Positions 10,676 through 23,275 of a stretch of 64,000 bases of DNA are shown in pieces. The notes under the pieces are model-generated. The model saw nothing but the letters and a program-made list of their open reading frames with translations, was not told where the DNA came from and did not search any database. The stretch comes from Metridium senile. Its lineage: Eukaryota; Cnidaria; Anthozoa; Actiniaria; Metridiidae. The stretch's first letter is position 1; every line of letters begins with the position of its first letter. The stretch lies in assembly GCA_949775045.1 (NCBI GenBank), contig OX459102.1, forward strand, positions 8,579,073 through 8,643,072. Reading direction: 5' to 3'. The translations under genes and the position numbers were made by a program.

Positions 10676-11420
10676 TGTAGTGATAAAATAGACCATCACA
10701 GTGTGGACACTCGAGCCGTTGAACTTTGAGTATTTTTTTTCTTTTTGTTCTTATTTTTTAACCCACATCCCATGAGCGTGTATTTGAACTCACTGTTTCA
10801 TTTTAAGAGGTTTTGAAGCAGTAGAATGTGCAGAAAATGAACAAAGTCAAGTGTTCACGGTTCGAGTATCCGGCTCACTGTAAGCTTATTATCCAAAGAT
10901 ATTCGACTCCGTTTTAAATTATATTCATCGTGATAGACAACCCTAATCAACAATACATAAAATGACTATAAACACGTATAATTTCATTATATTAATTTGC
11001 GATCCAATGATAAATATAATACAGACCGTATGCAGCTGTTTCTAATACTATAAACACGGACTGTCTCTAATTAAGTTTATCCCATGTCTGCTGTGACTCC
11101 TCCTGTTCTTTGACTCGCTTCACACTGCTAAATAAGCCAAACATATAACGTACAATGGCGGACCCCCTGAGTTGTTTAATATAAGCGGTCCGTTTGCGGC
11201 AACAGAAAGTTTGTAGTTACTACGATTTGAAAAAGATTTTGGAAGTTTGTGAGTTGTTGTGAGCCTGAAACGAACTATGGGTATATATAGAAGTGCTTTT
11301 AGAAAAGTTGTTGAACATGATACGGCTTTCCAAAGCCAAAAGGGATTATGGGTTTATGCTCGATCTTATGTTAAAACGATAGATCTTTCCAAAGCAGAAA
11401 GGAATTATGGGTATATACTC
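10676..11420. other. Intergenic, nothing firm
   Basis: Phrases such as GAACTATGGGTATATA recur two or three times around 11265-11420, a minor tandem repeat. No exon is supported. Confidence 0.4.
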
Positions 11421-12245
11421 CAATTACTTACTTACTTACTTACTTACTTAGTTTCTTGCTTATTTAATTACTTACTTACTTTCTTGCTTACTTAAGTACT
11501 TACTTACTTACTTAGTTTCTTGCTTACTTACTTATTTACTTACACTTTCTTGCTTACTTACTTTCTTACTTACCTGGTACTTACTTCCTTACTGTGAGAC
11601 TCGCCGTACCGTTGTCACTTACAAAAACTTTTGATGAATTTTGACATTATTTTGACATTTTTCCATCTCAATGGCTCAATCGTGGCTCAATAGTGTTTGT
11701 ACTCTACGGCGAGTTGCACAGTAATTGCTTACTTATTCGCTTACTTACTTACTTGCTTGCTTACTTACTTGATACTTACTCCCTTAATTGCTTACTTACT
11801 CGCTTGCTTACTTACTTACTTACCTACCTTCTATCTTGCTTATTTACTTACGTACTTACTTACTTACTTACTTACTTACTTGCTTGCTTACTTACCTACC
11901 TTCTATCTTGCTTATTTACTTACGTACTTACTTACTTACTTGCTTGCTTACTTACTTACCTACCTTCTATCTTGCTTATTTACTTACGTACTTACGTACT
12001 TACGTACTTACTTACTTGCTTACTTACTTACTTACTTGCTTGCTTACTTACTTACTTACCTACCTTCTATCTTGCTTATTTACTTACGTACTTACTTACT
12101 TGTTTACTTGCTTACTTGCTTACTTACTTACTTACTTGCTTGCTTACTTACTTACCTACCTTCTATCTTGCTTATTTACTTACGTACTTACGTACTTACT
12201 TACTTACTTACTTGCTTACTTACTTACTTACTTACTTGCTTCTCT
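11421..12245. repeat. (TTAC)n microsatellite with higher-order units
   Basis: TTAC/TTGC repeats. A longer phrase (CTACCTTCTATCTTGCTTAT then TTACTTACG) recurs about five times between 11820 and 12185. Interrupted by an inverted-repeat element at 11591-11722. Confidence 0.95.
11591..11722. mobile_element. Small inverted-repeat element inside the TTAC array
   Basis: ACTGTGAGACTCGCCGTA on the left is mirrored by TACGGCGAGTTGCACAGT on the right, with TTA/TAA flanks from the array. It splits the microsatellite, so it inserted after the array existed. Confidence 0.7.
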
Positions 12246-12264
12246 TGTAAACGAATATTCACTG

Positions 12265-12389
12265 CTCATTTTGGTTGTACGTGTTTGTGTTGTATTACCA
12301 TAACAAGATTATGTTCATATTACCGAAATCCTTTGCGGCTTCAGATAGCTGACTGTTGCTACGACAACGATTTTTGAACCGGGAATATA
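12265..12389. mobile_element. Truncated MITE family C copy
   Basis: Contains the family-C internal phrase TTTTGGTTGTACGTGTTTGT and the right end CGACAACGATTTTTGAA. Fuller copies are at 21741-22023 and 37789-38082. Confidence 0.65.
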
Positions 12390-13944
12390 CTTACTTACTT
12401 ACCTACTTGCTAACTTACTGAATAACTAACTTACTTATTTACTTGCTTGTTAAATTTGTTTGTTTTTCTCTATTTAATTAATGATTTATTTATTGTGTTA
12501 TGCAAATGACGCTCCCTACCGACCAGCCTTGAATTATCATAACCACCACCACAACTAGCTGTTAAAATTTAGCGTTAAATTAGTTTATATCGCGTGGGTT
12601 TGGCCTATTAGCTGCTTTATTCGAAGCGAAATAACCTATTAAGCCAAAATTAGTTAGATTTACAAATTATCGCGAAGGGAATCCATTTAAATGCCCCTTT
12701 GAATTGAAATAAATAAATTAAAACAGTTTCTATTCGTTTTAGACATTAATTATTCAATAGTGTTTTTTGCTTTTATAGTGAAATGATAATTTGTTTGAAC
12801 AAAACGAGTTTTCGTTGCTAATTATTGTACTAAACATTTTATTTTTTTAAGTAACAAACATTTTGAGTTCATTTTCGAGTGGAGTTATAACAATATAATT
12901 CTGCTTTTACTGAAATGATAATTTGCTGACAAATGCCAAATACCTGCAAATTCTCTCTATGTGCTCTTTTGCAAAGAAACATTTAATATTTTAACAGTTG
13001 ATTTTTTGCATTTTAGCTGCTTTAACTGAATTGTTATGTTCAAAACAACTAGATTCATAAATAAATACGAAAGTCAACTGTTCTAGCCACTCAAAATGTT
13101 TACAAAATAACTTATATATATATAAGTGCTCTTTTGCAAAAAAAAACATTTTAAATTGATCAAACGACCGCATATCAATTGCTATAATTTCTTTGCCGCC
13201 AATTTCACTCAAAATGTCAAACTATAATTGCACGGGTTTTCAGATAAAATTCGCGGCCAAATACTCTGCATTTCGAAAGTAAACAAATTGATATTTTCAA
13301 GTTGTAAGGACGCTTGAAAATCAAAGCCACACGGCGAGAAATATTGCTATGTCTATATTTTCGCTCATCCCCGTTAAAATACCCTAAAAGATACCGAATT
13401 TGTATTCATATATTTGCTCTATTAAAAACATTATTGTTTTATTTATATAAATATTGAGTTTTGAAAATAATGTTTTTTTAGATATATTTTAGATCGTTGC
13501 AGATTCGCAATTTAAATGGTTATTATTATAATCATATTTTTCCTTTTTTTCATCAAAATTATACGGTATTATTTGTACATGAGATTTCAGTCGAAATTTT
13601 CCCAGCCCATTGAAGATTAAATTCAAGTAAATAGATATAAATCTATATGTTTAGCAAATTGAGATCATGTATTTTAAAAGTACCTTTTTGAACGTATTCA
13701 GCTATTTTTGTCTTCCTGAGATCTTGTTTATAACTCCGTTCGCTTACTACGAAGCATGGCCTTTTGTAGACTGGCTTTTAGCAAACAAAATGTCGTTGCG
13801 TCACTTAGAACATTCAAGTAACACTCATTAACTATAAGAATTAATTATATGCAAACGACGACGATCTCTATTCAAACTAGTTGCTAAGATGTCGTCGATA
13901 TAAGCAAATGCATCAAATCGAATCGGTTGTATTGTTCAAAAAGT
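12390..13944. other. AT-rich intergenic, weak repeats only
   Basis: Short repeated phrases (TGAAATGATAATTTG; GTGCTCTTTTGCAAA) appear two or three times at 12770-13150. No splice-bounded or conserved exon is seen. Confidence 0.4.
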
Positions 13945-14180
13945 AGATCATACATGTATAGTTACAGTAAATGTCATTTACATTGTTCACCAAAAAGACA
14001 TTAACGTCAAAAGAAATGTCACGTGACACCACATAAATTCACTTTAAACACCAGCATTAATTGTGAACATAGATTTCATAATTCTTTTTTCATGTTCACT
14101 GTTACTTATTATAGAGTTAAAAACTACAAATTTCAACTGCTGAAAACAAATGAACAAAGAATCCCGTGTCACTTGTAGTT
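13945..14180 (+). repeat. Dispersed ~220-bp repeat, copy 1
   Basis: Shares with 21430-21640, in the same order and strand, the blocks AGACATTAAC, AAAAGAAAT, TCACGTGACACCA, AGCATTAATTGTG, ATAGATTTCAT, CATGTTCACTGTTACT and TTTCAACTGCTGA. No inverted ends were identified. Confidence 0.75.
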
Positions 14181-14859
14181 TTTATATCAACTTTACATCG
14201 ATAACGTTAATGACTTCGAATGTATGTTCATGATAATTATATACATCCTTTCCGAGAAAGTTTGTCATCCGTGAAAATAACACAAGCTACTGGCGCAAAG
14301 GATCATGGATCAGTTCAGAAACTAAATGTGCATTCGGAACGTGTTTCTTGTTGTTTGATAAGTCAAAATGGACATTTCTCAATAACATATTGACAAGTGT
14401 AGCAATGTGGCCATGAAATCCCTGCGTTCTAATAAAGTATACATAGGTAACCCATAATCCCCTGCGCTACTGGCTTGTAGGCTTTTCACTTCACGGGTGA
14501 CAAAGTGCCTCGGAAATTGTGTATATGTGACTTAAGATATGCAGTCACTGAATAATCATGTAAAGATTATATTCATATAGAACCTCTATTTGAGAGCTTG
14601 TTGTCTTATGCATAACTGATATCCCATCAATCATCTCGGCCTCAGCTTCCGCGATTTGTTGAAAATTAGTTGTATTTGGAAGTATACATTATGTTATTTA
14701 AATATAAAAACATTATGCATGCGCTGTTACTGACAATGTTTTTGATCTAAAACTAATGTTGCCGGGTTTGTATTTCCTGTGTACGTGTCCTTCCTTCGCT
14801 ACAGGAAGAACCAGCCATTTGTGTTAATTAACATTTGCTAAAATATGGTGACAAATTTG
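14181..14859. other. Intergenic, nothing recognised
   Basis: No supported feature. Confidence 0.4.
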
Positions 14860-15290
14860 AATAACGGTTGTCTAGACGTATAATTACTTGCCTGTCATAC
14901 ACTGAATTGAAATATAGTGGTCAATTTGATGAGCTAAGTTGCTAGAAGGATTAGCTTCTTCAAAACTTGGTGACCAATTTGAAGAAATATCTTTCTTGAC
15001 TGACTAGCCTCTCATACATGTACACTGAATCAAAATATGGTGACCAATTTGAAGAACTATTGTTCTAGACTGACTAGCATCTCATACATGTACGCTGAAT
15101 CAAAATATGGTGACCAATTTGAATAACTATTGTTTTAGACTGACTAGCATCTCATACATGTACACTGAATCAAAATATGGCGACCAATTTGAATAACTAT
15201 TGTTCTAGACTGACTAGCCTCTCATGCATGTACACTGAATCAAAATATGGTGACCAATTTGAATAACTATTGTTGTAACTATTGTTCTAA
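14860..15290. repeat. 70-bp array, monomer = arm of the 63191-63348 inverted repeat
   Basis: CTGAATCAAAATATGG starts at 15025, 15095, 15165 and 15235. Each unit continues with TGACCAATTTGAATAACTAT, TGTTCTAGACTGACTAGCCT and CTCATACATGTA. The same order (CCGAATCGAAATATG, ACTATTGTT, GACTGGCTAGCCTC, ACATG) forms one arm of the element at 63191-63348. Confidence 0.85.
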
Positions 15291-15632
15291 AAGCACCTCG
15301 ATTTTTTATGTTAGTATCTACCCATAATTCCTTTCGATCTTTGATTGTCTTTTTTCTTGACCACCTATTTGAAACTGCTGTATGCTTTCGTTTGCAAAGG
15401 CGATATATACCATTCTAATATAAAAGCTTCCCTTTTGTCACTTTTGAATGAGCTGTTTGTTCATATAAAATTCATTTCCTTTTTACATATATTCAACAAA
15501 GAGCGCTGAGATTGTTTGAGTTTAAACAATAGAATCAAATGCAGTCTTAAGAGGGTTCGTACACTTTCGATGGCTGACTTCCTTACATACCCTGGCCATC
15601 TGGAAAACTCATTCATATATGGTGAATGGCTT
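15291..15632. other. Intergenic, nothing recognised
   Basis: No supported feature between the 70-bp array and the large inverted-repeat element. Confidence 0.4.
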
Positions 15633-15789
15633 ATAATATAACGATGATATAACAATAATCATTGCTATTTTAGAAAAGATATCTACAAATGAACGAAAAA
15701 TGAATATCTTTACGTTTCAAGCACGTAGATCTATTCTAGTTGTCATATAGACGAGCCAAATGTCGCTTGCAATGATAGCGCGTTCATAC

Positions 15790-16075
15790 GCTTACTCATT
15801 CATTCATTCATACATTCATTCATCCATCCATACATCCATCCATTCATTCATTCATTCATTCATTCATTCATTAATTCATTCATTCATTCATTCATTCATT
15901 CATTCATTCATTCATTCATTCATTCATTCATTCATTCATTTATTCATCCATTCATTCATCCATTCATTCATTCATTTATTTATTGATCCATTCATTTCTT
16001 CATCCATTCATTCTTCCAATCAGTTATCCATTCATTTATTCAATCATTCATTCATCCATTCATTTATTACATACA
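15790..16075. repeat. (ATTC)n microsatellite
   Basis: Mostly perfect ATTC repeats inside the 1.33-kb element. The Ser-Phe-Ile-His open frame is an artefact. Confidence 0.95.
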
Positions 16076-16217
16076 TATTTATAATAGCATGCAAAACTGA
16101 AAGTACTTGTCAAACTATATTTTCATTTCTCTCTATACTACCGTATAGCCATCAAAAATATATATTTTGGCTATGGTGAGTAGCTCTTTAGAAAGTGCAT
16201 ATCATTAGATATGTGTA

Positions 16218-16450
16218 TGTATGTATATAGCTAATTAAATTAACTTCGTCGCTGAAACAAGCCTAAAGCCTAATCTTGAGAGCGAAAGTGGTCATGGGAT
16301 TTTAAAATTTCATGAGTTTTCAAGATTCCTAAACCGTAATTTGTGTTTTTGTTTCCACTGAGGAACACTTGCAAATACACGTTGAATGTTTTACACGCTT
16401 TGCACGCCTCATTCGCCTCGATAAAAATTTCCCACGATCCCTTTCGGTCA
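16218..16450 (+). mobile_element. Copy of the 6086-6362 MITE lacking its right end
   Basis: Near-identical to the 6086 element from TATAGCTAATTAAATTAA through TCCCACGATCCCTTTCGGTC, then diverges where the inverse arm should be. Confidence 0.75.
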
Positions 16451-16929
16451 ACCTTTATGCAGTGACTGCAGACATATATATGTAATATAATATACAATAA
16501 AAGCGGCCGATCTGTATGCGATTTACAACGGCAGTCGAAGACGATATTTAGATAGTATACTTATGAAAGTCCAACGTTAGTTCTTTCATATTTTACTAAA
16601 ATTGTCAAGATAAAAGTAAATCTGGCCGAGAAAATTCAAGTTAAAACTTATGCAAATCAGCACGAATCTGTATGGGATATACAACCTCCTCCACGGCTGA
16701 GAATTATTTTGTGGATTTCTCATGAATAATTGATGAGTTTAATAAATATATATATACAGTCTCGGTTTGTGTACACAATGTCAATATACTGGGGGTGATC
16801 AGACACACTAAGATGTTTAACCAAGCGACATTTGGCTCGTCTATATGACAACTAGAATAGATCTACGTGCTTGAAACGTAAAGATATTCATTTTTCGTTC
16901 ATTTGTAGATCTCTTCAGCTAAAATAGCA

Positions 16930-18282
16930 ATGATTATTGTTATATCATCGTTATATTATTTTATCTTATCATCGTTATTATTATGGTCATCATTATCGTT
17001 ATTACTATTACTATCATCTTTATCATCATCGTTATTATTATTACTATCATCATCATCATCATCGTTATTACTTTTACTATCATCATCATCATCATCGTTA
17101 TTATTATTATTACTATCATCATTATTATCAACGTTATTATTATTACTATCATCATTATCATCATCGTTATTACTATTACTATCATCATTATCATCATCGT
17201 TATTACTATTACTATCATCATCATCATCATCGTTATTACTATTACTATCATCATATCATCATCATCGTTATTATTATTACTATCATCATATCATCATCAT
17301 CGTTATTATTATTACTATCATCATTATCATCATCGTTATTACTATTACTATCATCATATCATCATCATCGTTATCATTATTACTATCATCATTATCATCA
17401 TCGTTATTACTATTACTATCATCATTATCATCATCGTTATTACTATTACTATCATCATATCATCATCATCGTTATTATTATTACTATCATCATTATCATC
17501 ATCGTTATTACTATTACTATCATCATCATCGTTATTATTATTATTACTATCATCATCATCATCATCGTTATTATTATTATTACTATCATCATATTATCAT
17601 CAACGTTATTATTATTACTATCGTTATTATTATTATCCTCATCATCAGCATTATTGTTATTACTATCATCATCGTTATTATTATTATCCTCATCATCAGC
17701 ATTATTGTTATTACTATCATCATCGTTATTATTATTATCCTCATCATCAGCATTATTGTTATTACTATCATCATCGTTATTATTATTATCCTCATCATCA
17801 GCATTATTGTTATTACTATCATCATCGTTATTATTATTATCCTCATCATCAGCATTATTGTTATTACTATCATCATCGTTATTATTATTATCCTCATCAT
17901 CAGCATTATTGTTATTACTATCATCATCGTTATTATTATTATCCTCATCATCAGCATTATTGTTATTACTATCATCATCGTTATTATTATTATCCTCATC
18001 ATCAGCATTATTGTTATTACTATCATCATCGTTATTATTATTATCCTCATCATCAGCATTATTGTTATTACTATCATCATCGTTATTATTATTATCCTCA
18101 TCATCAGCATTATTGTTATTACTATCATCATCGTTATTATTATTATCCTCATCATCGTTATCATTATTATTACTATCATCATCGTTATCATTATTATTAT
18201 CCTGATCATTAGCATTATTATTATTATTATTATCGTCATTATTATCATCGTTATTATTATTACTATCATTATTATCATCAAC

Positions 18283-18363
<81 letters not shown>

Positions 18364-18425
18364 TTCTTCATTATTATTATTATCATCATCATCGATTATC
18401 ATTATTATTATTATTATTATCATCG
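16930..18425. repeat. Large ATC/TTA trinucleotide array with 51-bp higher-order unit
   Basis: About 1.5 kb of ATC, GTT and ATT triplets. From about 17630 to 18150 a 51-bp unit (CATCAGCATTATTGTTATTA onward) is repeated about ten times almost without change. An ATT run fills 18280-18360. All frames are open on both strands; none is a gene. Confidence 0.95.
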
Positions 18426-18630
18426 CCTGGATTATGCATGGTGATGATGGTAATGATGATGATTATGTTGATGGTGAAGATGATAATTTGTTTTCTCGAA
18501 ATAAATATAGTTTCTTTCGCGTCCAAAACAATGAGTTACCGCCTGAATAAATATCATGTGTTTGTCATACTGGAATATTTGTAACATTTACAATAACAAG
18601 CGGTTAAACAAGTGTGAACTGCGTCAGTAA
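18426..18630. other. Intergenic
   Basis: Decay of the triplet array (GATGATG runs), then no recognisable feature. Confidence 0.4.
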
Positions 18631-18790
18631 ACGAATTTAATAATAATAATAATAATTTATTATTTATATAGCGCCCTATCCAAGGCCAGGCTCTAAGTAG
18701 CCTAACAATAGAAAAAAAAGTCCTATAAAAAATCCTATAAAAATCATAAAAAAACATCCTAAAAATCATAAAACTTTCCCGCCCTATTTA
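18631..18790 (+). mobile_element. Probable retroposon fragment with TTTATATAGCGCC motif
   Basis: An AAT-repeat run is followed by TTTATATAGCGCCCTATCC and an A-rich segment repeated as AATCCTATAAAAATCATAAA. The TTTATATAGCGC phrase is common in animal dispersed repeats. Class uncertain. Confidence 0.35.
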
Positions 18791-19479
18791 TTCCGGCAGC
18801 ATAAAATAAAAAACTTACAAATACCGTATCAAAACTACCTAATTGTCCTTCCTTATACATTTCATTTATTTGATATTCTTATTTATCAGTTTCAACTTGC
18901 TAAGAAGCTCAGTAGTAAATATCAAACAAAACTTAATGAAATTTATATTTTAAAGACGCGCGGATCGGCAACAATCGGCCATTTTGTTTGAGACCTACGT
19001 TCTTTTTCTTCAAAAGTTAATAATTTCCACGTGGTGTCAAAATATCCTTTAATTTCCAAATGTTATGAGTTTCAAAAACATTTTACAGCCTTCTTTTGTT
19101 ATGATTAGAATTTGTACTTAATTAATTTCTTGTTTTTGCCGCTAAAATATTTCTTCACGCTGCTTAGTATGAAAAATGTCGAAACTGCTCAAAAAATAAG
19201 ATGGTGGCCCCCGATTTATTTTTAGCTTAAATGATGTGTCTAATGTATTTTTATCAACTGCCAAAGTAAGTCTCAGAAAAATTAGACATTTACTTAACGG
19301 CCTTAAGAAAAAAACAACTTTCGCATTGAAAATGTCTGTAGTTTTTAGTGTTAAAAATGTGATTTCAAGGTGACTCTTACCACCTTGAGGCATGGGATAT
19401 AATAATTTTGTTTTCGCTGTTTTAATTAATTAATGTCAATATTATTTGTGTATTTAAATTTGGCAACTTATTCTTTTGA
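18791..19479. other. Intergenic, nothing recognised
   Basis: A short minus-strand frame (19393-19142) has no recognisable domain. Confidence 0.35.
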
Positions 19480-19945
19480 ATAGAAACTAGCGAGAAAACT
19501 AGTATAGGCTACGTTGGTGTTTGATATAAACGATAGGTAATAGAATGAAATTTGTAACACCGTAAAAAAAGGAAATAGATACTAGCAAGTAAACTAGTAT
19601 AGGCTGTGTCGGTGTTTGATATAAACGATAGGTAATAGAATGAAATTTGTAACACCGTAAAAAAAGAAATAGATACTAGCAAGTAAACTAGTAAAGGCTG
19701 TGTCGGTGTTTGATATAAACGATAGGTAATATAATGAAATTTGTAACACCGTAAATAATAGAAATAGAAACTTGCAAGTAAACTTTTTAAAACACCTTAA
19801 AAATAGAAATAGAAACTAGCGAGTAAACTAGTATAGGCTGCGTCGGTGTTTGGTATAAACGATATAGGTAATATAATGAAATTTGTAACACCGTAAAAAA
19901 TGTTGACTTAACTTTACTGACGTTTCGAGCTTTAGCCCTTTGTCG
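19480..19945 (-). mobile_element. Composite element (reverse): 95-bp array plus CGACGAAGG leader
   Basis: About four reverse-oriented 95-bp monomers, then the inverse leader (ACTTAACTTTACTGACGTTT, CGAGCTTTAGCCCTTTGTCG) at 19906-19945. Same module order as 9466-9790 and 38830-39310. Confidence 0.7.
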
Positions 19946-21429
19946 GGTTAACAAAATGCTTTCAAAAGAGTAATAAGTTAATTTACGCTTTCTTGGATAG
20001 AATTGACACTTGTTATTGCAAGATTTAGTTTTGCACATATTCTTTGTCTTCCAATTATTTATTTATGATAATATAATTTGCTGGTGTTTGTACTGGAAAA
20101 AGTGGTTGCCATAGCTTTTTTTAAAGAGCTGTAACACAATGCATGTTCAACAATCAATGAAAATTAATAATCTTTCAGCTATCTCTTATTTCTGCGTTCA
20201 AATCGTGGCAATTTTGGTCATTTTTTGCATATTGTTTTATTTTCTATTTTCTTCGAAAAAATTTTTTTTTTTTATTCAATTTTGTTTTCTAGAAAGCAAA
20301 CATTTTCATTTTTTTTTGAAAATTGTTTTTTTATTTAATTTTAAATTTTTTTCTTGTTTTTCAATTTCTGTCAAATAGCTTAATTATTATTTATATCTTC
20401 ACATGTGGTCTGGCTTCAGGCGATGTTTCAAAATGACACCAAGTTCATCTTCTGCATATGTATTTTCACAAGTTCTCATTTAGAATGTTCATTATGCATG
20501 TCCAATTTTTCATATTCACTATACTCTAAATACTCTTTTTGTAATGTTTAATAGCAAATTTTATTAGAATTGTAAGTAATTTGTATCCATTTTAATTATG
20601 TAAAAAGAAACAGAAAATTGTGTTTAATTTCAAGCATTCTTACAACCATTGTTATCGGTGTAAAATTTGCGAGAAAAAGGTTTAAAAATGTATTGTATTT
20701 TCATCAACTCTTTAGTAAATTTAAAGGGAAAAAATATTGATATTTTGAAACATTGTATAGATCAATATTATATCGGTGTAAATGTACGAAAAATGTGTCA
20801 CAATATTGAATATATCATGTCGAATTTGTTACTTAAATATTACTTAGCTAATCTGTGCGAATCGAGGTCTTTTGCTACTATATATTTTAGTAATGGCTTT
20901 AATTATCTTTAATTTCAAATTGTTTTTGTCTCAAAACTTATTGTGAATATACAATAATTAATATATATCAATTGTTTAAAAATATATAATTTGCTAACCT
21001 TCCATACTGCCAATTTAAGTAAAGTGCTGGCACAAATTCTTTGCAGAGAAAAATACTTTTCATTTTTACTCACTCTGCTTACTATAATAATATTTTTGCA
21101 ATTTGAACATAAATAATAGTTAATATCATTTAAAAATGAATAAGTTTAAAGATTACTTACGATTGTAGCAGTCCCGTTGTTTTATTATTGAGTCTAATGT
21201 TGTAAACAACACTTCTTTGTTCACTAAAATGGCACGTTTCCAAACAATAGTGCGTTCTCGTCATGTCACCAATTATTTTAAAAAATATGACGTCATACCG
21301 GAAGTATTTTTACAAGCGATATTTACTTCCGGTGTTTTCCAAGATATGTGTACGGCTAAGAACTATTGTAATGTGAAAAGCTATGTTGAAATTTGCGCAA
21401 TATAAGTCAATACATTTATATCAATCTCT
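19946..21429. other. AT-rich intergenic, no supported gene
   Basis: Short frames such as 20139-20378, 20667-20912 and 21217-21405 occur in T-rich sequence. They lack recognisable domains, so they are not called as genes. Confidence 0.4.
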
Positions 21430-21640
21430 TATATATTCAGTATAAAGTCAATGTCTTGTCAACCAAGAAGACATTAACACTAAAAGAAATATATCACGTG
21501 ACACCATATAACTTCGCTCAAAATACTCGATTCTAGCATTAATTGTGGAAATAGATTTCATGATTCTTATTCCATGTTCACTGTTACTCATTATACAATT
21601 AAAAATAGAAGTTTCAACTGCTGATCACAAATAAACAAAG
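21430..21640 (+). repeat. Dispersed ~220-bp repeat, copy 2
   Basis: Same block order as 13945-14180, with small indels. Confidence 0.75.
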
Positions 21641-21649
21641 GATGAAATC

Positions 21650-21740
21650 GAATAATAATAATAATAATAATAATAACTTTATTTAATGAGGGTGGCACTA
21701 AATATAGTGTAAAACACTAGTGAACTTGTGGCCCTCGACT
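21650..21740 (+). mobile_element. Retroposon-like fragment with (AAT)n head
   Basis: (AAT)n, then AACTTTATTTAATGAGGGTG, GCACTAAATA and GTGGCCCTC. A second copy at 45185-45330 has (AATAAG)n, then AACTCTTTATTTAAAGAGGG, TGACAC and TGGTCCTCAT. Probably the 3' end of a retroposon read in reverse; class inferred. Confidence 0.4.
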
Positions 21741-22023
21741 ACAGCTCAACTACAGCTACGAAGCAACGAAGCTACAGTCCGCACTATGAAGCCTGCAAGG
21801 ATGTCTGTATTTCTTCTCTTGTTATCGTATTTTGGTTGTACGTGTTTGTGTTATACGACCATAACAAGCTGTTGTAGTAATCGATGATGAAATAAATATT
21901 TTATGACAAAACTTCCAACTAAATCCAACAAAAAAGATTATGTTAAGGTAACCGACAACCTTTGCAGGCTTTAGAGTGTGAACTGTAGCTTCGGATGCGA
22001 CAATGATTTTTGAAATAGTTGTA
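21741..22023. mobile_element. MITE family C copy
   Basis: Left arm GCTACAGTCCGCACTATGAA is mirrored by TTTAGAGTGTGAACTGTAGC. The right end is CGACAATGATTTTTGAAATA. The internal phrase TTTTGGTTGTACGTGTTTGT matches 12265-12389 and 37789-38082. Confidence 0.7.
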
Positions 22024-22479
22024 TAGAAAATGAGATGCTCATACATTGCTAGTAATGTTCTTTTCCTTCCTTTCCTTGCGTGATATCATTACGGAAACGA
22101 TCTGTAATATGTCAGCGAACAATAAATATAAAGTAGAAAAACAAAGCAAACAGCATCCGTCTATCATGTCATTCAAGGAAGCACATTACAGACAGCGTTT
22201 GATCTTCAGCGAGGCAAATGAAACATTCAGGATTAGAACCGGCTTAGATATGATACATAGCTGCTTAGTATCGAACATAGAAGGATTTGCTCTAAGCGCT
22301 ACATATTGAAAAATACAATTATTTGAAAAATCTCTGACGCGGCTTAAGTAACAAGCATCAAAACAAGACCAAAATGACTGCTGGTTTTTGCGTTGGTAAT
22401 TTATTGTAAATGTGTAGTGTTAAGTGTAGTTGTAGTTGTAGTTGTGCAGTTGTACAAGTCATTTTGTTTTTGCATGGGC
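22024..22479. other. Intergenic; 87-codon frame of unknown status
   Basis: A plus-strand frame at 22046-22309 (87 aa, mixed composition, no repeats) has no recognisable domain. It is not called as a gene. GTAGTTGTAGTTGTAGTTGT marks a small repeat at 22420-22445. Confidence 0.3.
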
Positions 22480-23275
22480 GAAGGATGACTGATGACTGTA
22501 GTCAATGTAATAGTTAGTTGTGTTCTTGTGTTCTTTATCAACTAGTACAAACGTACTAAATAGTCATTTTCATTTCTCATGAAAGAATAGTCAATGTAAT
22601 AGTTAGTAGTAGACTCTAAACGCATTGTTTTCTTGTGTTTTTTTTTATCAACTAGTACAAACTAAATAGTCATTTTTCTTGCACAGCGAAGGACAATCAC
22701 TGTAGTAGTAGAGTCTAAACGCATTGTTTTCTTTCGTTTTTTTTATCAACTAGTACAAACTGAATAATTATTTTTCTTGCTCAGAGAAGGAAAATCACTG
22801 TAGTCAATGTAATAGTTAGTAGTAGACTTTAAACGCATTGTTTTCTTGTGTTCTTTATCAACTAGTACAAACTAAATAGTCATTTTTCCTCATGAAAAAA
22901 TAGTCAATGTAATGGTTAGTAGTAGACTCTAAACGCATTGTTTTCTTGTGTTCTTTATCAACTAGTACAAACTAAATATTCATTTTTCCTCATGAAAGAA
23001 TAGTCAATGTAATAGTTAGTAGTAGACTCTAAACGCATTGTTTTCTTGTGTTCTTTATCAACTAGTACAAACTAAATAGTCATTTTTCCTCATGAAAAAA
23101 TAGTCAATGTAATGGTTAGTAGTAGACTCTAAACGCATTGTTTTCTTTATCAACTAGTACAAACTAAATAGTTATTTTTCTTGCTTGTGCGATGAGTATT
23201 ATTCTAACAGCGTAGATTTCAACTAGTACAAACTAAAAAGTTATTTTTCTTGCTTGTGCGATGAGTATTGCTCTA
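22480..23275. repeat. 100-bp tandem array
   Basis: AGTAGACTCTAAACGCATTG begins at 22921, 23021 and 23121, exactly 100 bp apart, with older copies to the left. Other blocks are TCAACTAGTACAAACTAAAT and CCTCATGAAAAAATAGTCAA. About seven copies. Confidence 0.85.

Larger units (their letters stand above)
15633..16967. mobile_element. 1.33-kb element with ~135-bp terminal inverted repeats
   Basis: 15633-15772 and 16824-16967 are near-identical inverse copies, including ACGATGATATAACAATAATC, AAATGAACGAAAAATGAATA and ACGAGCCAAATGTCGCTTG. The interior holds an ATTC microsatellite and a truncated MITE, with no transposase-like frame. It is a foldback or large MITE. Its right end runs directly into the ATC/TTA array. 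Confidence 0.85.

Noticed and set aside
16930..18444. Frames of up to 504 codons on both strands, including a poly-Asn/Asp protein
   Set aside because: Entirely made of ATC/GTT/ATT triplets that lack stop codons in all frames.
22480..23275. CRISPR-like regular array
   Set aside because: Repeats are contiguous 100-bp monomers without unique spacers, in a eukaryotic context, with no cas genes.
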